Source: Pseudomonadota bacterium (GTDB lineage: Bacteria > Pseudomonadota > Gammaproteobacteria > Burkholderiales > Burkholderiaceae_C). Taken from it: a DNA stretch of 64,000 nucleotides. The stretch is taken from assembly GCA_030535425.1 (NCBI GenBank), contig JAUNHQ010000001.1, positions 38,219 to 102,218 of the forward strand. The letters are read 5' to 3'. Of this stretch, positions 36,000 to 46,929 are shown one piece after another. Below the pieces are notes generated by a model that worked only from the letters and a program-made list of their open reading frames with translations, was not told where the DNA came from and ran no database searches. Both the position numbers and the translations under genes were made by a program. Position 1 is the first letter of the stretch. Each line of letters opens with the position of its first letter.

Positions 36000-36186
36000 T
36001 ACTCTTGCTTCCTGAAGCCTGGGCCAGCCCCAGGCCGCCTGTGGCCCCACCGACCATGGCACATGGGCTTGACCCCGGTCAATGCTTGCGCACGTAGCGC
36101 CTGAAGGCGTGCAACCTGCGGCCCGCACGGCGCATCTGCATAGGGAGAATGCGCACAAGCCCGTGCCGCCTTGCCCAGACTTGCCC

Positions 36187-38934
36187 ATGCCCGACCCATC
36201 CCCCCCTGCTTCTGCTTCAGCCCCTGTACCCGCCCACGCCCTGCCCGCGCCCGACGTGCTGGCCGCACTGGGCAGCAGCGAGGCGGGCTTGAGCCCTGAC
36301 GAAGCCGCGCGCCGCCTGGCCGCGCACGGCCCCAACGCCTTGCCCGAGCCGCCCCGGCGCAGCCTGGCGCAACGCTTTGCCGCGCAGTTTGCCAACGCGC
36401 TGATCGTGTTCTTGCTCATTAGCGCCGTGGTGGCCGCGCTGGTGGGGCACTGGGTGGATGCGGGCGTGATCGTGGCCGTGGTGCTGGTCAACGCCATCGT
36501 CGGCGTGCTGCAAGAGGGCAAGGCCGAAGCGGCCATGCAGGCGCTGCGCGGCATGCTCTCGCCCCTGGCTCGCGTGCGCCGCAGCGGCCAGACCGGCACC
36601 CTGGCCGTGGCCGATCTGGTGCCGGGCGATGTGGTGCTGATCGAGGCGGGCGACCGCGTGCCTGCCGACTTGCGCCTGCTGCACGCGCACGCGCTGCGGG
36701 TGGACGAGGCCATCCTCACCGGCGAATCGGTGGCGGCAGAAAAAAGCACGCAGACCGTGGCCGCCGACGCCCCGCTGGGCGACCGCGCGGGCATGGCCTA
36801 TTCCGGCACGCTGGTGGCCGCGGGGCAAGGCGTGGGCGTGGTGGTGGCCACCGGCCAGGGCACCGAGATGGGCCGCATCAGCACCTTGCTGGGCAGCATC
36901 GAGGCCATGAGCACGCCGCTGCTCAAGCAAATCAACCAGTTTGGCCGCCAGTTCACCGTGTTTGCCATCGTGCTGGCGGCGGTGCTGTTTGTGTTTGCCA
37001 CCGCCGTGCGCGGCTACGGCTGGGTGGAGGCGCTGATGGTCACCGTGGCCCTGGCCGTGGGCCTGGTGCCCGAGGGGCTGCCCGCCGTCATCACCATCAC
37101 CTTGGCCATTGGCGTGCAGCGCATGGCCGCGCGCCACGCCATCGTGCGGCAGTTGCCCGCCGTGGAAACGCTGGGCGCCACCAGCGTCATCTGCTCCGAC
37201 AAGACCGGCACCCTCACCCGCAATGAGATGACCTGCCGCCAGCTCATCACCGCCCAATCCCAGGCCAGCGCCAGCGGCAACGGCTACGCGCCCGTGGGCC
37301 AGGTGCGCACCGCCAGCGGCCAGCCCCCCGGTGGCGATCTGCTCATGCTGGCCCGCGTGGGCCTGCTGTGCAACGACGCGGCCCTGACCGAGCACAGCGA
37401 GAAAGATGGGCAAGGCGGCGGCTGGCACGTCAGCGGCGACCCCATGGAAGGCGCCCTGCTGGCCCTGGCCATCAAGGCGGGCCTGTCGCCCCAGGCCGAG
37501 CACGCGGCCTGCCCGCGCACGGCCGTCATTCCGTTTGACGCCGCGCACCGCTACATGGCCACGCTGCACCTGCTGGGCGATGGCAGCGCGCTGGTGGCTG
37601 TCAAAGGCGCGCCAGAGCACATCCTGGCCATGTGTACCGACGCCCTGGGCGCCGACGGCCACACCCGCGTGCCGCTGGACGCGGCGGCCTTTGCCCGCCA
37701 CATCGACACCCTGGCCGCCCAGGGCCAGCGCGTGCTGGGCTTTGCCTTGCAGCGCCTGCCCGCCCTGCCCCATGCCCTGCGCCCGCAAGACCTGCGCGGC
37801 CTGACGCTGGCCGGGCTGATCGGCTTTATCGACCCGCCCCGCCCCGAGGCCGTGGCCGCCGTGGCCGACTGCCGCAGCGCCGGCATTCAGGTCAAGATGA
37901 TCACGGGCGACCACGCCGCCACCGCCGCCGCCATTGCCGCCCAGCTGGGCCTGGCCGATCAGCCGCGCGTGGCCACCGGCGCGGACGTGGACCAAACCCC
38001 CGACACCGCCTTGCCCGCCCTGGCCGCGCAAACCCAGGTGTTTGCCCGCACCAGCCCCGAGCACAAGCTGCGCGTGGTGCGCGCCCTGCAATCGCAAGGC
38101 GCCGTGGTGGCCATGACCGGTGACGGCGTGAACGACGCGCCCTCTCTCAAGCAAGCCGACGTGGGCATTGCCATGGGCCAAAAAGGCACCGAAGCGGCCA
38201 AGGAAGCCGCCCAAGTGGTGCTGGCCGACGACAACTTTGCCTCCATCGTCGCGGCCGTGCACGAAGGCCGCGTGGTGTACGACAACATCCGCAAAGTCAT
38301 CGCCTGGACGCTGCCCACCAACGGCGGCGAAGCCCTGGCCATCATCGCCGCCCTGGCCCTGGGCCTGACGCTGCCCATGAGCGCTGCGCACATTCTGTGG
38401 ATCAACATGACGCTGACCATCACCCTGGGCCTGGTGCTGGCCTTTGAGCCGCCCGAAGGCCAGGTCATGCGCCGCCCGCCCCGGCCTGCCAGCGCCCCTC
38501 TGCTCTCGCCCTTCATGCTCTGGCGCGTGGCCCTGGTGTCGCTGCTGTTCACCCTGGCCGTGTTTGCCACCGTAGCCTGGGCCCAGTGGCGCGGCCTGAG
38601 CCTTCAGGCCTCGCGCACCTTAGTGGTCAACGCCTTTTGCGCGCTGGAAATCGGCTACCTGTTTTCCGTGCGCTACCTGCACGGCAGCGCCTTTACCCTG
38701 CAAGGGCTGCGCGGCACCCCTGCCGTGCTGTGGGCCGTGGTGGCCGTGGTGGCCTTGCAGCTGCTGTTTACCTACACGCCGTGGATGCACGCCCTGTTCG
38801 ACACCCGGCCCGTGGGCTTGCTGGACGTGCTGCTGGTCATCGGCCTGGGCGCGCTGCTCATGGCGGTGCTGGAAGTGGAAAAGAAAATCCTGCACGCCTT
38901 GGGCTGGTTTGACGAGCTGCGCCGCACCGCCTGA
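36187..38934 (+). CDS. P2-type cation-transporting ATPase
   Basis: A 915-residue P-type ATPase. N-terminal cation ATPase domain (LAALGSSEAGLSPDEAARRLAAHGPNALPE), actuator motif TGES, M4 motif VPEGLPAVIT, phosphorylation site SDKTGTLT, hinge MTGDGVNDAPSLK, and six C-terminal helices. The VPEGLP and the C-terminal helices place it near PacL/SERCA-type calcium pumps; a Na+/K+ or Mg2+ substrate cannot be excluded. The start at 36187 is a choice among several; upstream sequence has no family homology. Confidence 0.9.
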   Translation: MPDPSPPASASAPVPAHALPAPDVLAALGSSEAGLSPDEAARRLAAHGPNALPEPPRRSLAQRFAAQFANALIVFLLISAVVAALVGHWVDAGVIVAVVLVNAIVGVLQEGKAEAAMQALRGMLSPLARVRRSGQTGTLAVADLVPGDVVLIEAGDRVPADLRLLHAHALRVDEAILTGESVAAEKSTQTVAADAPLGDRAGMAYSGTLVAAGQGVGVVVATGQGTEMGRISTLLGSIEAMSTPLLKQINQFGRQFTVFAIVLAAVLFVFATAVRGYGWVEALMVTVALAVGLVPEGLPAVITITLAIGVQRMAARHAIVRQLPAVETLGATSVICSDKTGTLTRNEMTCRQLITAQSQASASGNGYAPVGQVRTASGQPPGGDLLMLARVGLLCNDAALTEHSEKDGQGGGWHVSGDPMEGALLALAIKAGLSPQAEHAACPRTAVIPFDAAHRYMATLHLLGDGSALVAVKGAPEHILAMCTDALGADGHTRVPLDAAAFARHIDTLAAQGQRVLGFALQRLPALPHALRPQDLRGLTLAGLIGFIDPPRPEAVAAVADCRSAGIQVKMITGDHAATAAAIAAQLGLADQPRVATGADVDQTPDTALPALAAQTQVFARTSPEHKLRVVRALQSQGAVVAMTGDGVNDAPSLKQADVGIAMGQKGTEAAKEAAQVVLADDNFASIVAAVHEGRVVYDNIRKVIAWTLPTNGGEALAIIAALALGLTLPMSAAHILWINMTLTITLGLVLAFEPPEGQVMRRPPRPASAPLLSPFMLWRVALVSLLFTLAVFATVAWAQWRGLSLQASRTLVVNAFCALEIGYLFSVRYLHGSAFTLQGLRGTPAVLWAVVAVVALQLLFTYTPWMHALFDTRPVGLLDVLLVIGLGALLMAVLEVEKKILHALGWFDELRRTA

Positions 38935-38959
38935 CGCGCTGGGCAGGCGCCCAGCACAG

Positions 38960-39016
38960 ATGCTACTTTATCTATAGCACAAAACCCTTACCAATCGCGC
39001 GCAAATGGCCTTTTTG
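38960..39016 (-). repeat. Dispersed hairpin repeat, copy 8
   Basis: GCTA...TAGC core (TGCTACTTTATCTATAGCA) then GCGCGCAAATGGCCTTTTT, in inverse orientation between the ATPase gene and natB. Confidence 0.8.
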
Positions 39017-39026
39017 CCATATGCCT

Positions 39027-40325
39027 TTAGCTGGCCACCGCCAGGCGTTCCTGCCGGTAGCGCCACACGGCGGCCAGCCACAGCACGGCGGCCAGGCCGA
39101 AGGCCGAGGCGAAGTACACGGCCCATTGCCCGGGCAGGGGCACGTCGCCGCGCGAGACTTTGGCCAGCATCTGGTTTTGCGCGAGAAAGGGCACGGCGTA
39201 TTGCCACAGCTGCGTGTCCTTGAGCGGATAGGCCATCAGCGCATAAGCAGGCACCATGGGCAGAAACAGCAGCCAGGTCATGTGCGCCTGCGCTTCTTTC
39301 ATGCTTTTGGCAAAGGCGGACAAGAAGGTGAGCGTGGCCGTGCCGATGAGCACCAGCGGCAGCAGGATGAGCAGCATGCGGGCAATGGCGGGAAAGCCAA
39401 TGTCCATCATGCGCGCCACGCTGTCACCCGCCAGGTGGGCGCTGAGCTTGAAGGCCAGCAGGGTCAAGGCCAGGGCGCTCAGGCCCACGGTGGCGGCGGC
39501 CAGCATCTTGCCGCTGACCAGCGCGGCGCGCGGCGCCGGGGTGGCCAGCAGCGGCTCCAGCGACTGGCGCTCGCGCTCGCCCGCGGTGGTGTCCATGGAG
39601 ACGTGGGCGCTGCCGATGAAGGCGAAGATGAGCAGGATCAGCGGCATGACCACGGCCACCATCAGGCCGCGGCGGGCTTCGGGGGTGGCCAGATCTTTGC
39701 GTTCCACGCCCACGGCCTGGGTGATGGCGGGGTTCACGCCGCGCGCCAGCAGCCGCAGCGCGCCGGTGCTGGCGGCGTAGGCTTGCAGCGCAGCCTCGAC
39801 ACGCTGCACGGGAATGTCGGCATGGCGGCGGGTGGAGTCAAACAGCAGGCGCACGGTGGCGGGGGTGCCGGCGGCCCAGTCGCTGGCGTAGTCCGGCGCG
39901 ATGACCAAGGCCACTTCTTCCTGCTGGGCGCGGATGGCGGCTTCGGCAGCTTGCTCAGCGTGTTCGGCCTGCTCTGCCTGTGGTGTCGCTGGTGCGCCCT
40001 GGGCGCTGCCACCCGCAGGCGGTGGCCGGGGGTGGATGCCGTGGCTGGCCAGGTGGGCCACCAGGCTGGGGGCGTGCTGCTGGCCCACGATGGAGATGTG
40101 CAGGGGTTGCTCCAGCTGGGTGCTTACGCGCAGTTCGCTGAGTTTGCCCATGCCCAGCATGAGCAGGGGGTAGATGACGGGGCCGAGCAGCAGGGTCATG
40201 AGAAACAGCCTGCGGTCGCGCGAGAAGTCGCGCAGCTCTTTGCGCCAGACGATCCACACCGTGCGCAGGCCAGCACGCAAGGCGGCAGCGGCCGAGCGGG
40301 AAGGTGGTGGAGCGGCGGCGCTCAT
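39027..40325 (-). CDS. ABC-2 type permease (NatB-like)
   Basis: A 432-residue membrane subunit: first helix after KELRDFSRDRRLFLMTLLLGPVIYPLLML, a large extracytoplasmic domain (about 70-215) with an Ala/Gln-rich loop, and five or six C-terminal helices. ERERQSLEPLLATPAPRAALVSGKMLAA is typical of NatB-type exporters. Its ATG overlaps the natA stop (ATGA). Probable export of Na+ or another small substrate; unproven. Confidence 0.88.
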   Translation of the reverse strand: MSAAAPPPSRSAAAALRAGLRTVWIVWRKELRDFSRDRRLFLMTLLLGPVIYPLLMLGMGKLSELRVSTQLEQPLHISIVGQQHAPSLVAHLASHGIHPRPPPAGGSAQGAPATPQAEQAEHAEQAAEAAIRAQQEEVALVIAPDYASDWAAGTPATVRLLFDSTRRHADIPVQRVEAALQAYAASTGALRLLARGVNPAITQAVGVERKDLATPEARRGLMVAVVMPLILLIFAFIGSAHVSMDTTAGERERQSLEPLLATPAPRAALVSGKMLAAATVGLSALALTLLAFKLSAHLAGDSVARMMDIGFPAIARMLLILLPLVLIGTATLTFLSAFAKSMKEAQAHMTWLLFLPMVPAYALMAYPLKDTQLWQYAVPFLAQNQMLAKVSRGDVPLPGQWAVYFASAFGLAAVLWLAAVWRYRQERLAVAS

Positions 40326-41077
40326 GCGAACAGCCCTTCCTCGCTGCCGATGAGCTGCACGAAGGCGTCTTCCAGGTTGTCGCGCCCGGCCAGGGCGCGC
40401 AGCTCGTCGGGCGTGCCTTCGGCCATGACGCGGCCTTGGGCAATGATGACGATGCGGTCGCACAGGGCGGCCACTTCTTGCATGATGTGGCTGGAAAAGA
40501 TGACGCAGCGGCCCTGCGCGCGCAGCTGACGCAAAAAGCCGCGCAGGCTGCGGGTGGTCATCACGTCCAGGCCGTTGGTGGGCTCGTCCAGGATGATGTT
40601 GGCCGGCTCGTGCACCAGCGCGCGCGCCAAGGCGGTCTTGGTGCGCTGGCCCTGGCTGAAGCCTTCGGTGGGGCGGTGCAGAAAGTCGTGCATTTGCAAG
40701 GCGTCGGCCAGCACGTCGATGCGCTCGGCCAGGCGGGCCGGGGCCATGCCGTGCAGCTGGCCGAAGTATTCGATGTTCTCGCGCGCGCTCAGGCGCTTGT
40801 ACAGGCCGCGCGCGTCGGGCAGCACGCCCAGGGCGCGGCGCACGGCGCCGGGGTGTTGCGCGGTGTCCAGCCCGTCCACCAACACGCGCCCGCTGTCGGG
40901 CTGCATGAGGGTGTAGAGCATGCGCATGGTGGTGGTCTTGCCCGCGCCGTTGGGGCCCAGCAGGCCGGTGATCTGCCCGTCATGGGCGGTGAAGCTGACG
41001 CCGTTGACGGCCACCACGGGCGGCGCGCGGCGGCCTTTGCCGGGAAATTGCTTGTGCAGCTTGTCGGCCACGATCAT
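40322..41077 (-). CDS. ABC transporter ATP-binding protein (NatA-like)
   Basis: A 251-residue ATPase with Walker A GLLGPNGAGKTTT, signature EGFSQGQRTKTALARAL, Walker B NIILDEPTNGLD and switch histidine in SSHIMQEV. It drives the NatB-like permease encoded next. Its own ATG overlaps the stop of the upstream hydrolase as ATGA, so the three genes form one coupled operon. Confidence 0.93.
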   Translation of the reverse strand: MIVADKLHKQFPGKGRRAPPVVAVNGVSFTAHDGQITGLLGPNGAGKTTTMRMLYTLMQPDSGRVLVDGLDTAQHPGAVRRALGVLPDARGLYKRLSARENIEYFGQLHGMAPARLAERIDVLADALQMHDFLHRPTEGFSQGQRTKTALARALVHEPANIILDEPTNGLDVMTTRSLRGFLRQLRAQGRCVIFSSHIMQEVAALCDRIVIIAQGRVMAEGTPDELRALAGRDNLEDAFVQLIGSEEGLFA

Positions 41078-42699
41078 GGCGCCCACCCGTTGAAGCTGAT
41101 GAAAGGCGGCACGGCCGACAGGCCGCTCAGGCAGCGGGCATCCAGCGCCTGGGGGTCGGGCCGGTCGATGAACTGGCCAAAGAGCTTGGGCATGCAGCCA
41201 GCGCCGATGACGTTGTGGCCTTGCCCTTTGAGCACCAGGTGGCGGGCCTGGGTGAGCTGGGCGATGGCCTCGTCGCCATAGCGCGGCGGGGTGACGGGGT
41301 CGAACTCGCCCGACAAGGCCAGCACCGGCACGCTGCCGGTGAGCGGCTGGCGAAAGTTGGCCGGCACCTGCCCGCGCGGCCACACGCGGCACATGGCCTC
41401 CAGCTGCTGGCCCATGCGCTGGCCCAGCACGGTGTGGCGGTCGGCCTGGCTGGGGGTGAAGCTGCCCGCGTCTTCGGTGCAGGTGACGGAAAGCTGCATG
41501 CCCATGGCCAGGGTGTCGTGCATTTGCTGGCTGAGCATGTGCGCCAGGGCCATGGGGGCTTCGTAGTGGCCCTGGTGGGCCTCGTGGATCAGCATGGGCA
41601 GCAGGGCGGCGGCCTGGGGCATATAAGCGTACATGCGCACCAGGCCGGCCAGGGTGTCGGCGCTGAAATACCCCTGGCGCTGCGCGTGGGTGGCCGCGTC
41701 GCGGTAGCTGACCAGCGGCGGGTGGGTGCGCAGGCGCGCCAGCAGCTCGTCAAGCTGCTGGCGCGGGTTGCCCAGCGCGCTGCGGCAGGCGGGGGTGGCC
41801 GCGCAGGCGGCAAATTGCAGGGCCAGGGCGTCGTCCAGGTTGCGGGCAAATATGCCGCCCAGCGCCACGGTGTTGGGCAGCACGGAGTCAAGCACCAGGG
41901 CGCGCACGCGGCCCGTGTGGCGCATGGCGTATTGCTGGGCCACGCGGGTGCCGTAGGAAATGCCCATCAGGTTGACCTGCGCCGCGCCGATGGCCTGGCG
42001 CACGGCCTCCAGGTCGCGCACGGCGTCGGTGGTGGTGTAGTGGCGCAGGTCGGCGTGCTGCGACAGGGTTTGGGCACACGCGCTGGCGCGGCGGGCGGCC
42101 TGGGCGGCGCTGGCTTCGTCGCTGCGGACAGCGGCCTCGCGCGCGTGCTCGGCAGCGCCCTGATCGGCCCCGTCGTTTTCAGGCGGGCAGGCCAGCAGGT
42201 GCGAGCCGCCCGTGCCGCGCTGGTCTACCAGAATGACGTGGCGCTTTTTGCGCACCTCGGCAAAGGCGTGGGCCACCTGGGGGTAGCTTTGCAGGGCCGA
42301 TTGGCCGGGGCCGCCTGCAAGCATGAAGACGGGGTCGGGCGCGGCAGCGGTTTCGTTGTCGGCTGGCAGCCAGGCGATCTTCAGCGCGATCTGCCGGCCT
42401 GTGGGCGCCTGCGGGTTTTCGGGCACCGGCAGGCGGGCGCATTGCGCCTCGACGGGCTGGCGCGTCATGGGCGCGGTCAGCACGCAAGGGGTAAACGCCA
42501 GCGTGCCCAGCAGGCGCTGGCCCGCCGCCCGTGGGGCAGAGGCTGTGGCGGATGCGGTGGATGGGGCGGACGCAGCAGGGGAAGCCGCCGCAGGCGCGTC
42601 GTCCGCGCGGCAGGCGCTCAGCAGCAGCGCCGCCGCCAGCAGGCCGCCAGCGGCCACGGCTTTCTTCTTTTTTGATAGCTGCTCGCGCGCGTTGCACAC
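41074..42699 (-). CDS. Secreted alpha/beta-hydrolase lipoprotein with TAP-like C terminus
   Basis: About 541 residues. A lipoprotein signal (KKKKAVAAGGLLAAALLLSAC) is followed by a Ser/Ala-rich linker and an S33-type hydrolase: oxyanion region GGPGQSALQSYP, nucleophile motif GISYGTR, acid in ALSGEFDPVTPP and His in VLKGQGHNVIGAGC. It resembles tripeptidyl aminopeptidases. The start is uncertain: a GTG at 42699 just before the signal is used because the frame upstream is repeat sequence. Coupled to natA. Confidence 0.8.
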   Translation of the reverse strand: MCNAREQLSKKKKAVAAGGLLAAALLLSACRADDAPAAASPAASAPSTASATASAPRAAGQRLLGTLAFTPCVLTAPMTRQPVEAQCARLPVPENPQAPTGRQIALKIAWLPADNETAAAPDPVFMLAGGPGQSALQSYPQVAHAFAEVRKKRHVILVDQRGTGGSHLLACPPENDGADQGAAEHAREAAVRSDEASAAQAARRASACAQTLSQHADLRHYTTTDAVRDLEAVRQAIGAAQVNLMGISYGTRVAQQYAMRHTGRVRALVLDSVLPNTVALGGIFARNLDDALALQFAACAATPACRSALGNPRQQLDELLARLRTHPPLVSYRDAATHAQRQGYFSADTLAGLVRMYAYMPQAAALLPMLIHEAHQGHYEAPMALAHMLSQQMHDTLAMGMQLSVTCTEDAGSFTPSQADRHTVLGQRMGQQLEAMCRVWPRGQVPANFRQPLTGSVPVLALSGEFDPVTPPRYGDEAIAQLTQARHLVLKGQGHNVIGAGCMPKLFGQFIDRPDPQALDARCLSGLSAVPPFISFNGWAP

Positions 42700-42766
42700 G
42701 GGTTTTGGGGCCAAATGGCCTGAAAATGGCTTATAGAGCGTGGCAGAAGCTACTGAAAAAATAGCA
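42668..42766. repeat. Two dispersed repeats back to back, copies 9 and 10
   Basis: An inverse copy (TTTTTGATAGCTGCTCGCGCG...GGGGCCAAATGGCC, 42668-42720) adjoins a forward copy (GAGCGTGGCAGAAGCTACTGAAAAAATAGC, about 42732-42764). The pair covers the 5' end of the hydrolase gene. Confidence 0.7.
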
Positions 42767-42925
42767 CCAAGCCTAGACCCTGGAGCATGGGCCGGGGTCA
42801 GGATGGTGCCATGCGATGGCGTCACAGGAGGCGCGGTGCGTGCATCACGGGCCGGCAGGTCGTGAGGTATTTCCGCCATGGCGCGCTGGCCAGCGCCGCT
42901 GGCCCTGGCCCCCTGCCCTTTTCTT

Positions 42926-45364
42926 TCAGTGCTTGACGGCGCCGCGTCTTTCGCTGGCTTTCTTGGCCACGGCAGGCGGTGCAGGCTCCACGGCGGGGGC
43001 CGTGTCGTCGTTGGCCAGCGGCACGGGCTGGCGTTCCAGGGCGATTTCCAGCACCTTGTCGATCCATTTGACAGGGATGATTTTCAGCCCCTCTTTCACG
43101 TTGGCGGGGATTTCGGCCAGGTCTTTGACGTTTTCCTCAGGGATCAGCACGGTCTTGATGCCGCCACGCAGCGCCGCCAGCAGTTTTTCCTTCAGCCCGC
43201 CAATGGCGGTGACTTCGCCGCGCAGGGTGATTTCACCTGTCATGGCCACGTCGGCCCGCACGGGAATGCCGGTGAGCGCGGAGACGATGGCCGTGGTCAT
43301 GGCAATGCCAGCGCTGGGGCCGTCCTTGGGCGTGGCGCCGTCGGGCACGTGGATGTGGATGTCCTTTTTCTCGAACACCTCGTCCTTCAGCCCCAGCCCG
43401 CGCGCGCGCGAACGCACCACGGTGCGCGCGGCTTCAACCGATTCCTTCATCACCTCGCCCAGCTGGCCGGTGCGCTGGATGTTGCCCTTGCCGGGCATCA
43501 TGGCCGCTTCGATGGTCAGCAAATCGCCGCCCACTTCCGTCCAGGCCAGGCCCACCACCTGGCCGACCTGGTTTTGCGCCTCGGCACGGCCGTAGGTGAA
43601 TTTGCGCACGCCCAGAAAGTCGCTCAGGTTGTCGGCGTTGACCACCACCTGCGGCTTCATCTGCCCCAGTTGCAGGCCCTTGACGACTTTGCGGCAGATT
43701 TTGGACAGCTCGCGCTCAAGCGAGCGCACGCCGGCCTCGCGCGTGTAGTAGCGCACGATGTCGCGCACGGCGGCTTCTTCAACGTGCAGCTCCTGCGCTT
43801 TCACGCCGTTGTTCTGCATTTGCTTGGGCAACAGGTACTTGGTGGCGATGCTGGTTTTTTCGTCTTCGGTGTAGCCCGACAGGCGAATCACCTCCATGCG
43901 GTCCAGCAGCGCGGGCGGGATGTTCATGGAATTGCTGGTGGCCACGAACATCACGTCGCTCAGGTCAAAGTCCACCTCCACGTAGTGGTCGCTGAAGGTG
44001 TGGTTTTGCTCCGGGTCCAGCACTTCCAGCAGGGCGCTGGAGGGGTCGCCCCGAAAGTCCATGCCCAGCTTGTCGATCTCGTCCAGCAGAAACAGCGGGT
44101 TGCGCGTGCCCACCTTGTTCAGGCTTTGCAGCACCTTGCCGGGCATGGCGCCAATGTAGGTGCGGCGGTGGCCGCGGATTTCGGCCTCGTCGCGCATGCC
44201 GCCCAGGGCCATGCGCACGTATTTGCGGCCCGTGGCCTTGGCAATGGACTGGCCCAGCGAAGTTTTGCCCACGCCGGGCGGGCCCACCAGGCACAGGATG
44301 GGGGCCTTGACCTTGTCCACGCGCTGCTGCACGGCCAGGTATTCCAGGATGCGGTCTTTGACCTTTTCCAGCCCGTAGTGGTCTTCGTTGAGCACGTCCT
44401 CGGCGTGGGCCAAATCGTGCTTGATCTTGGTCTTTTTGGCCCAGGGCAGGCCCACCAGCACGTCGATGTAGTTGCGCACCACGGTGGCTTCGGCCGACAT
44501 GGGGGACATGAGCTTGAGCTTTTTCAGCTCGCCCTCAGCCTTCTTGCGCGCCTCTTTGGGCATGCGGGCGGCCTTGATCTTTTTCTCGATCTCCTCGATG
44601 TCGGCGCCCTCTTCGCCCTCGCCCAGCTCTTTCTGGATGGCCTTGACCTGCTCGTTCAGGTAGAAGTCGCGCTGGTTCTTTTCCATCTGGCGCTTGACGC
44701 GGCCACGGATTTTCTTGTCCACGTTGAGGATGTCCACCTCGCGCTCGATCTGCTCGAACAGGTTTTCCAGGCGCGCCTTCACATCGGCCAGGTCCAGCAC
44801 GGTCTGCTTGTTCTCCAACTTGAGCGGCAGGTGCGCGGCAATGGTGTCGGCCAGGCGGCCCGGCTCGTCAATGCTGGCGATGGAGGTGAGGATTTCGGGC
44901 GGGATCTTCTTGTTGAGCTTGACGTACTGGTCAAACTGCTGCATCACGGCGCGGCGCAGGGCCTCGACCTCGGCGTTGTCCTTGTCCACACTGGAAGCTT
45001 CCAGCGGCGTGACGGTGGCCACAAAGTGCGCGTCGCCGCCGTCTTCGATGTGGGTGACGGTGGCGCGCTGCTGGCCCTCCACCAGCACTTTCACCGTGCC
45101 ATCGGGCAGCTTGAGCATCTGCAAGATGGTGGACACGCAGCCCACCTCGAACATGTCGGCCACCGAGGGCTCATCCTTGGCGGCGGTTTTCTGCGCCACC
45201 AGCATGATGCGGCGGTCGGCGCCCATGGCGGTTTCCAGCGCCTTGATGCTCTTGGGCCGGCCCACGAACAGCGGGATGACCATGTGGGGAAACACCACCA
45301 CGTCGCGCAAGGGCAGCAGCGGCAGGTCGATGGGGGTGGTGGGCAAAGAGGTGGCTGCGGACAT
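42926..45364 (-). CDS. lon: ATP-dependent protease Lon
   Basis: An 812-residue LonA protease: N-terminal substrate domain (LPLLPLRDVVVFPHMVIPLFVGRPKS), coiled coil, AAA+ module (Walker A GPPGVGKTSLGQSIA, Walker B NPLFLLDEIDK), and the protease domain with the catalytic Ser in PKDGPSAGIAM and Lys in GIKTVLIPEEN. It degrades misfolded and regulatory proteins. It lies 186 bp after clpX in the same direction. Confidence 0.98.
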   Translation of the reverse strand: MSAATSLPTTPIDLPLLPLRDVVVFPHMVIPLFVGRPKSIKALETAMGADRRIMLVAQKTAAKDEPSVADMFEVGCVSTILQMLKLPDGTVKVLVEGQQRATVTHIEDGGDAHFVATVTPLEASSVDKDNAEVEALRRAVMQQFDQYVKLNKKIPPEILTSIASIDEPGRLADTIAAHLPLKLENKQTVLDLADVKARLENLFEQIEREVDILNVDKKIRGRVKRQMEKNQRDFYLNEQVKAIQKELGEGEEGADIEEIEKKIKAARMPKEARKKAEGELKKLKLMSPMSAEATVVRNYIDVLVGLPWAKKTKIKHDLAHAEDVLNEDHYGLEKVKDRILEYLAVQQRVDKVKAPILCLVGPPGVGKTSLGQSIAKATGRKYVRMALGGMRDEAEIRGHRRTYIGAMPGKVLQSLNKVGTRNPLFLLDEIDKLGMDFRGDPSSALLEVLDPEQNHTFSDHYVEVDFDLSDVMFVATSNSMNIPPALLDRMEVIRLSGYTEDEKTSIATKYLLPKQMQNNGVKAQELHVEEAAVRDIVRYYTREAGVRSLERELSKICRKVVKGLQLGQMKPQVVVNADNLSDFLGVRKFTYGRAEAQNQVGQVVGLAWTEVGGDLLTIEAAMMPGKGNIQRTGQLGEVMKESVEAARTVVRSRARGLGLKDEVFEKKDIHIHVPDGATPKDGPSAGIAMTTAIVSALTGIPVRADVAMTGEITLRGEVTAIGGLKEKLLAALRGGIKTVLIPEENVKDLAEIPANVKEGLKIIPVKWIDKVLEIALERQPVPLANDDTAPAVEPAPPAVAKKASERRGAVKH

Positions 45365-45460
45365 GAAGAATCCTTCGAACGATCAGCGCCAGATGGCTGC
45401 TGCTGCGCCATTTTCAACCCAGCCGCGGCGCGGCGGTGCCAAAGGCGCGTAAAACACACG

Positions 45461-45491
45461 CGCCTGCCAAGAGCGGGTCTTGGCAGGCGCT
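45461..45491. terminator. Strong inverted repeat between clpX and lon
   Basis: GCGCCTGCCAAGA / TCTTGGCAGGCGC, 13-bp arms and a 5-nt loop. In the clpX direction GTGTGTTTT follows, so it may end the clpX transcript. It adjoins a dispersed repeat. Confidence 0.7.
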
Positions 45492-45533
45492 ATTTAACTA
45501 ATAGCTGACAGCGCTTGCCCTGCTTGCGCCAGG
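45489..45533 (-). repeat. Dispersed hairpin repeat, copy 11
   Basis: GCTATT-TAACT-AATAGC followed by TGACAGCGCTTGCCC...GCGCCAGGGGCC. Confidence 0.75.
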
Positions 45534-45550
45534 GGCCAAAACACGTGTCA

Positions 45551-46816
<1,266 letters not shown>

Positions 46817-46929
46817 TGAAAGGAGATCTCATCAAAAAGCAACGGGTCATGATAACCAAGCCATGTCCAGGCACCGTGCGCGGCCGTTGCCCGTCTGCAA
46901 CGGCCGCCATGGCCTGCACACCACTGCCC

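Noticed and set aside
42700-42879. N-terminal extension of the hydrolase to the ATG at 42879
   Set aside because: It would translate two opposed repeats and place the lipoprotein signal 75 residues inside the protein.
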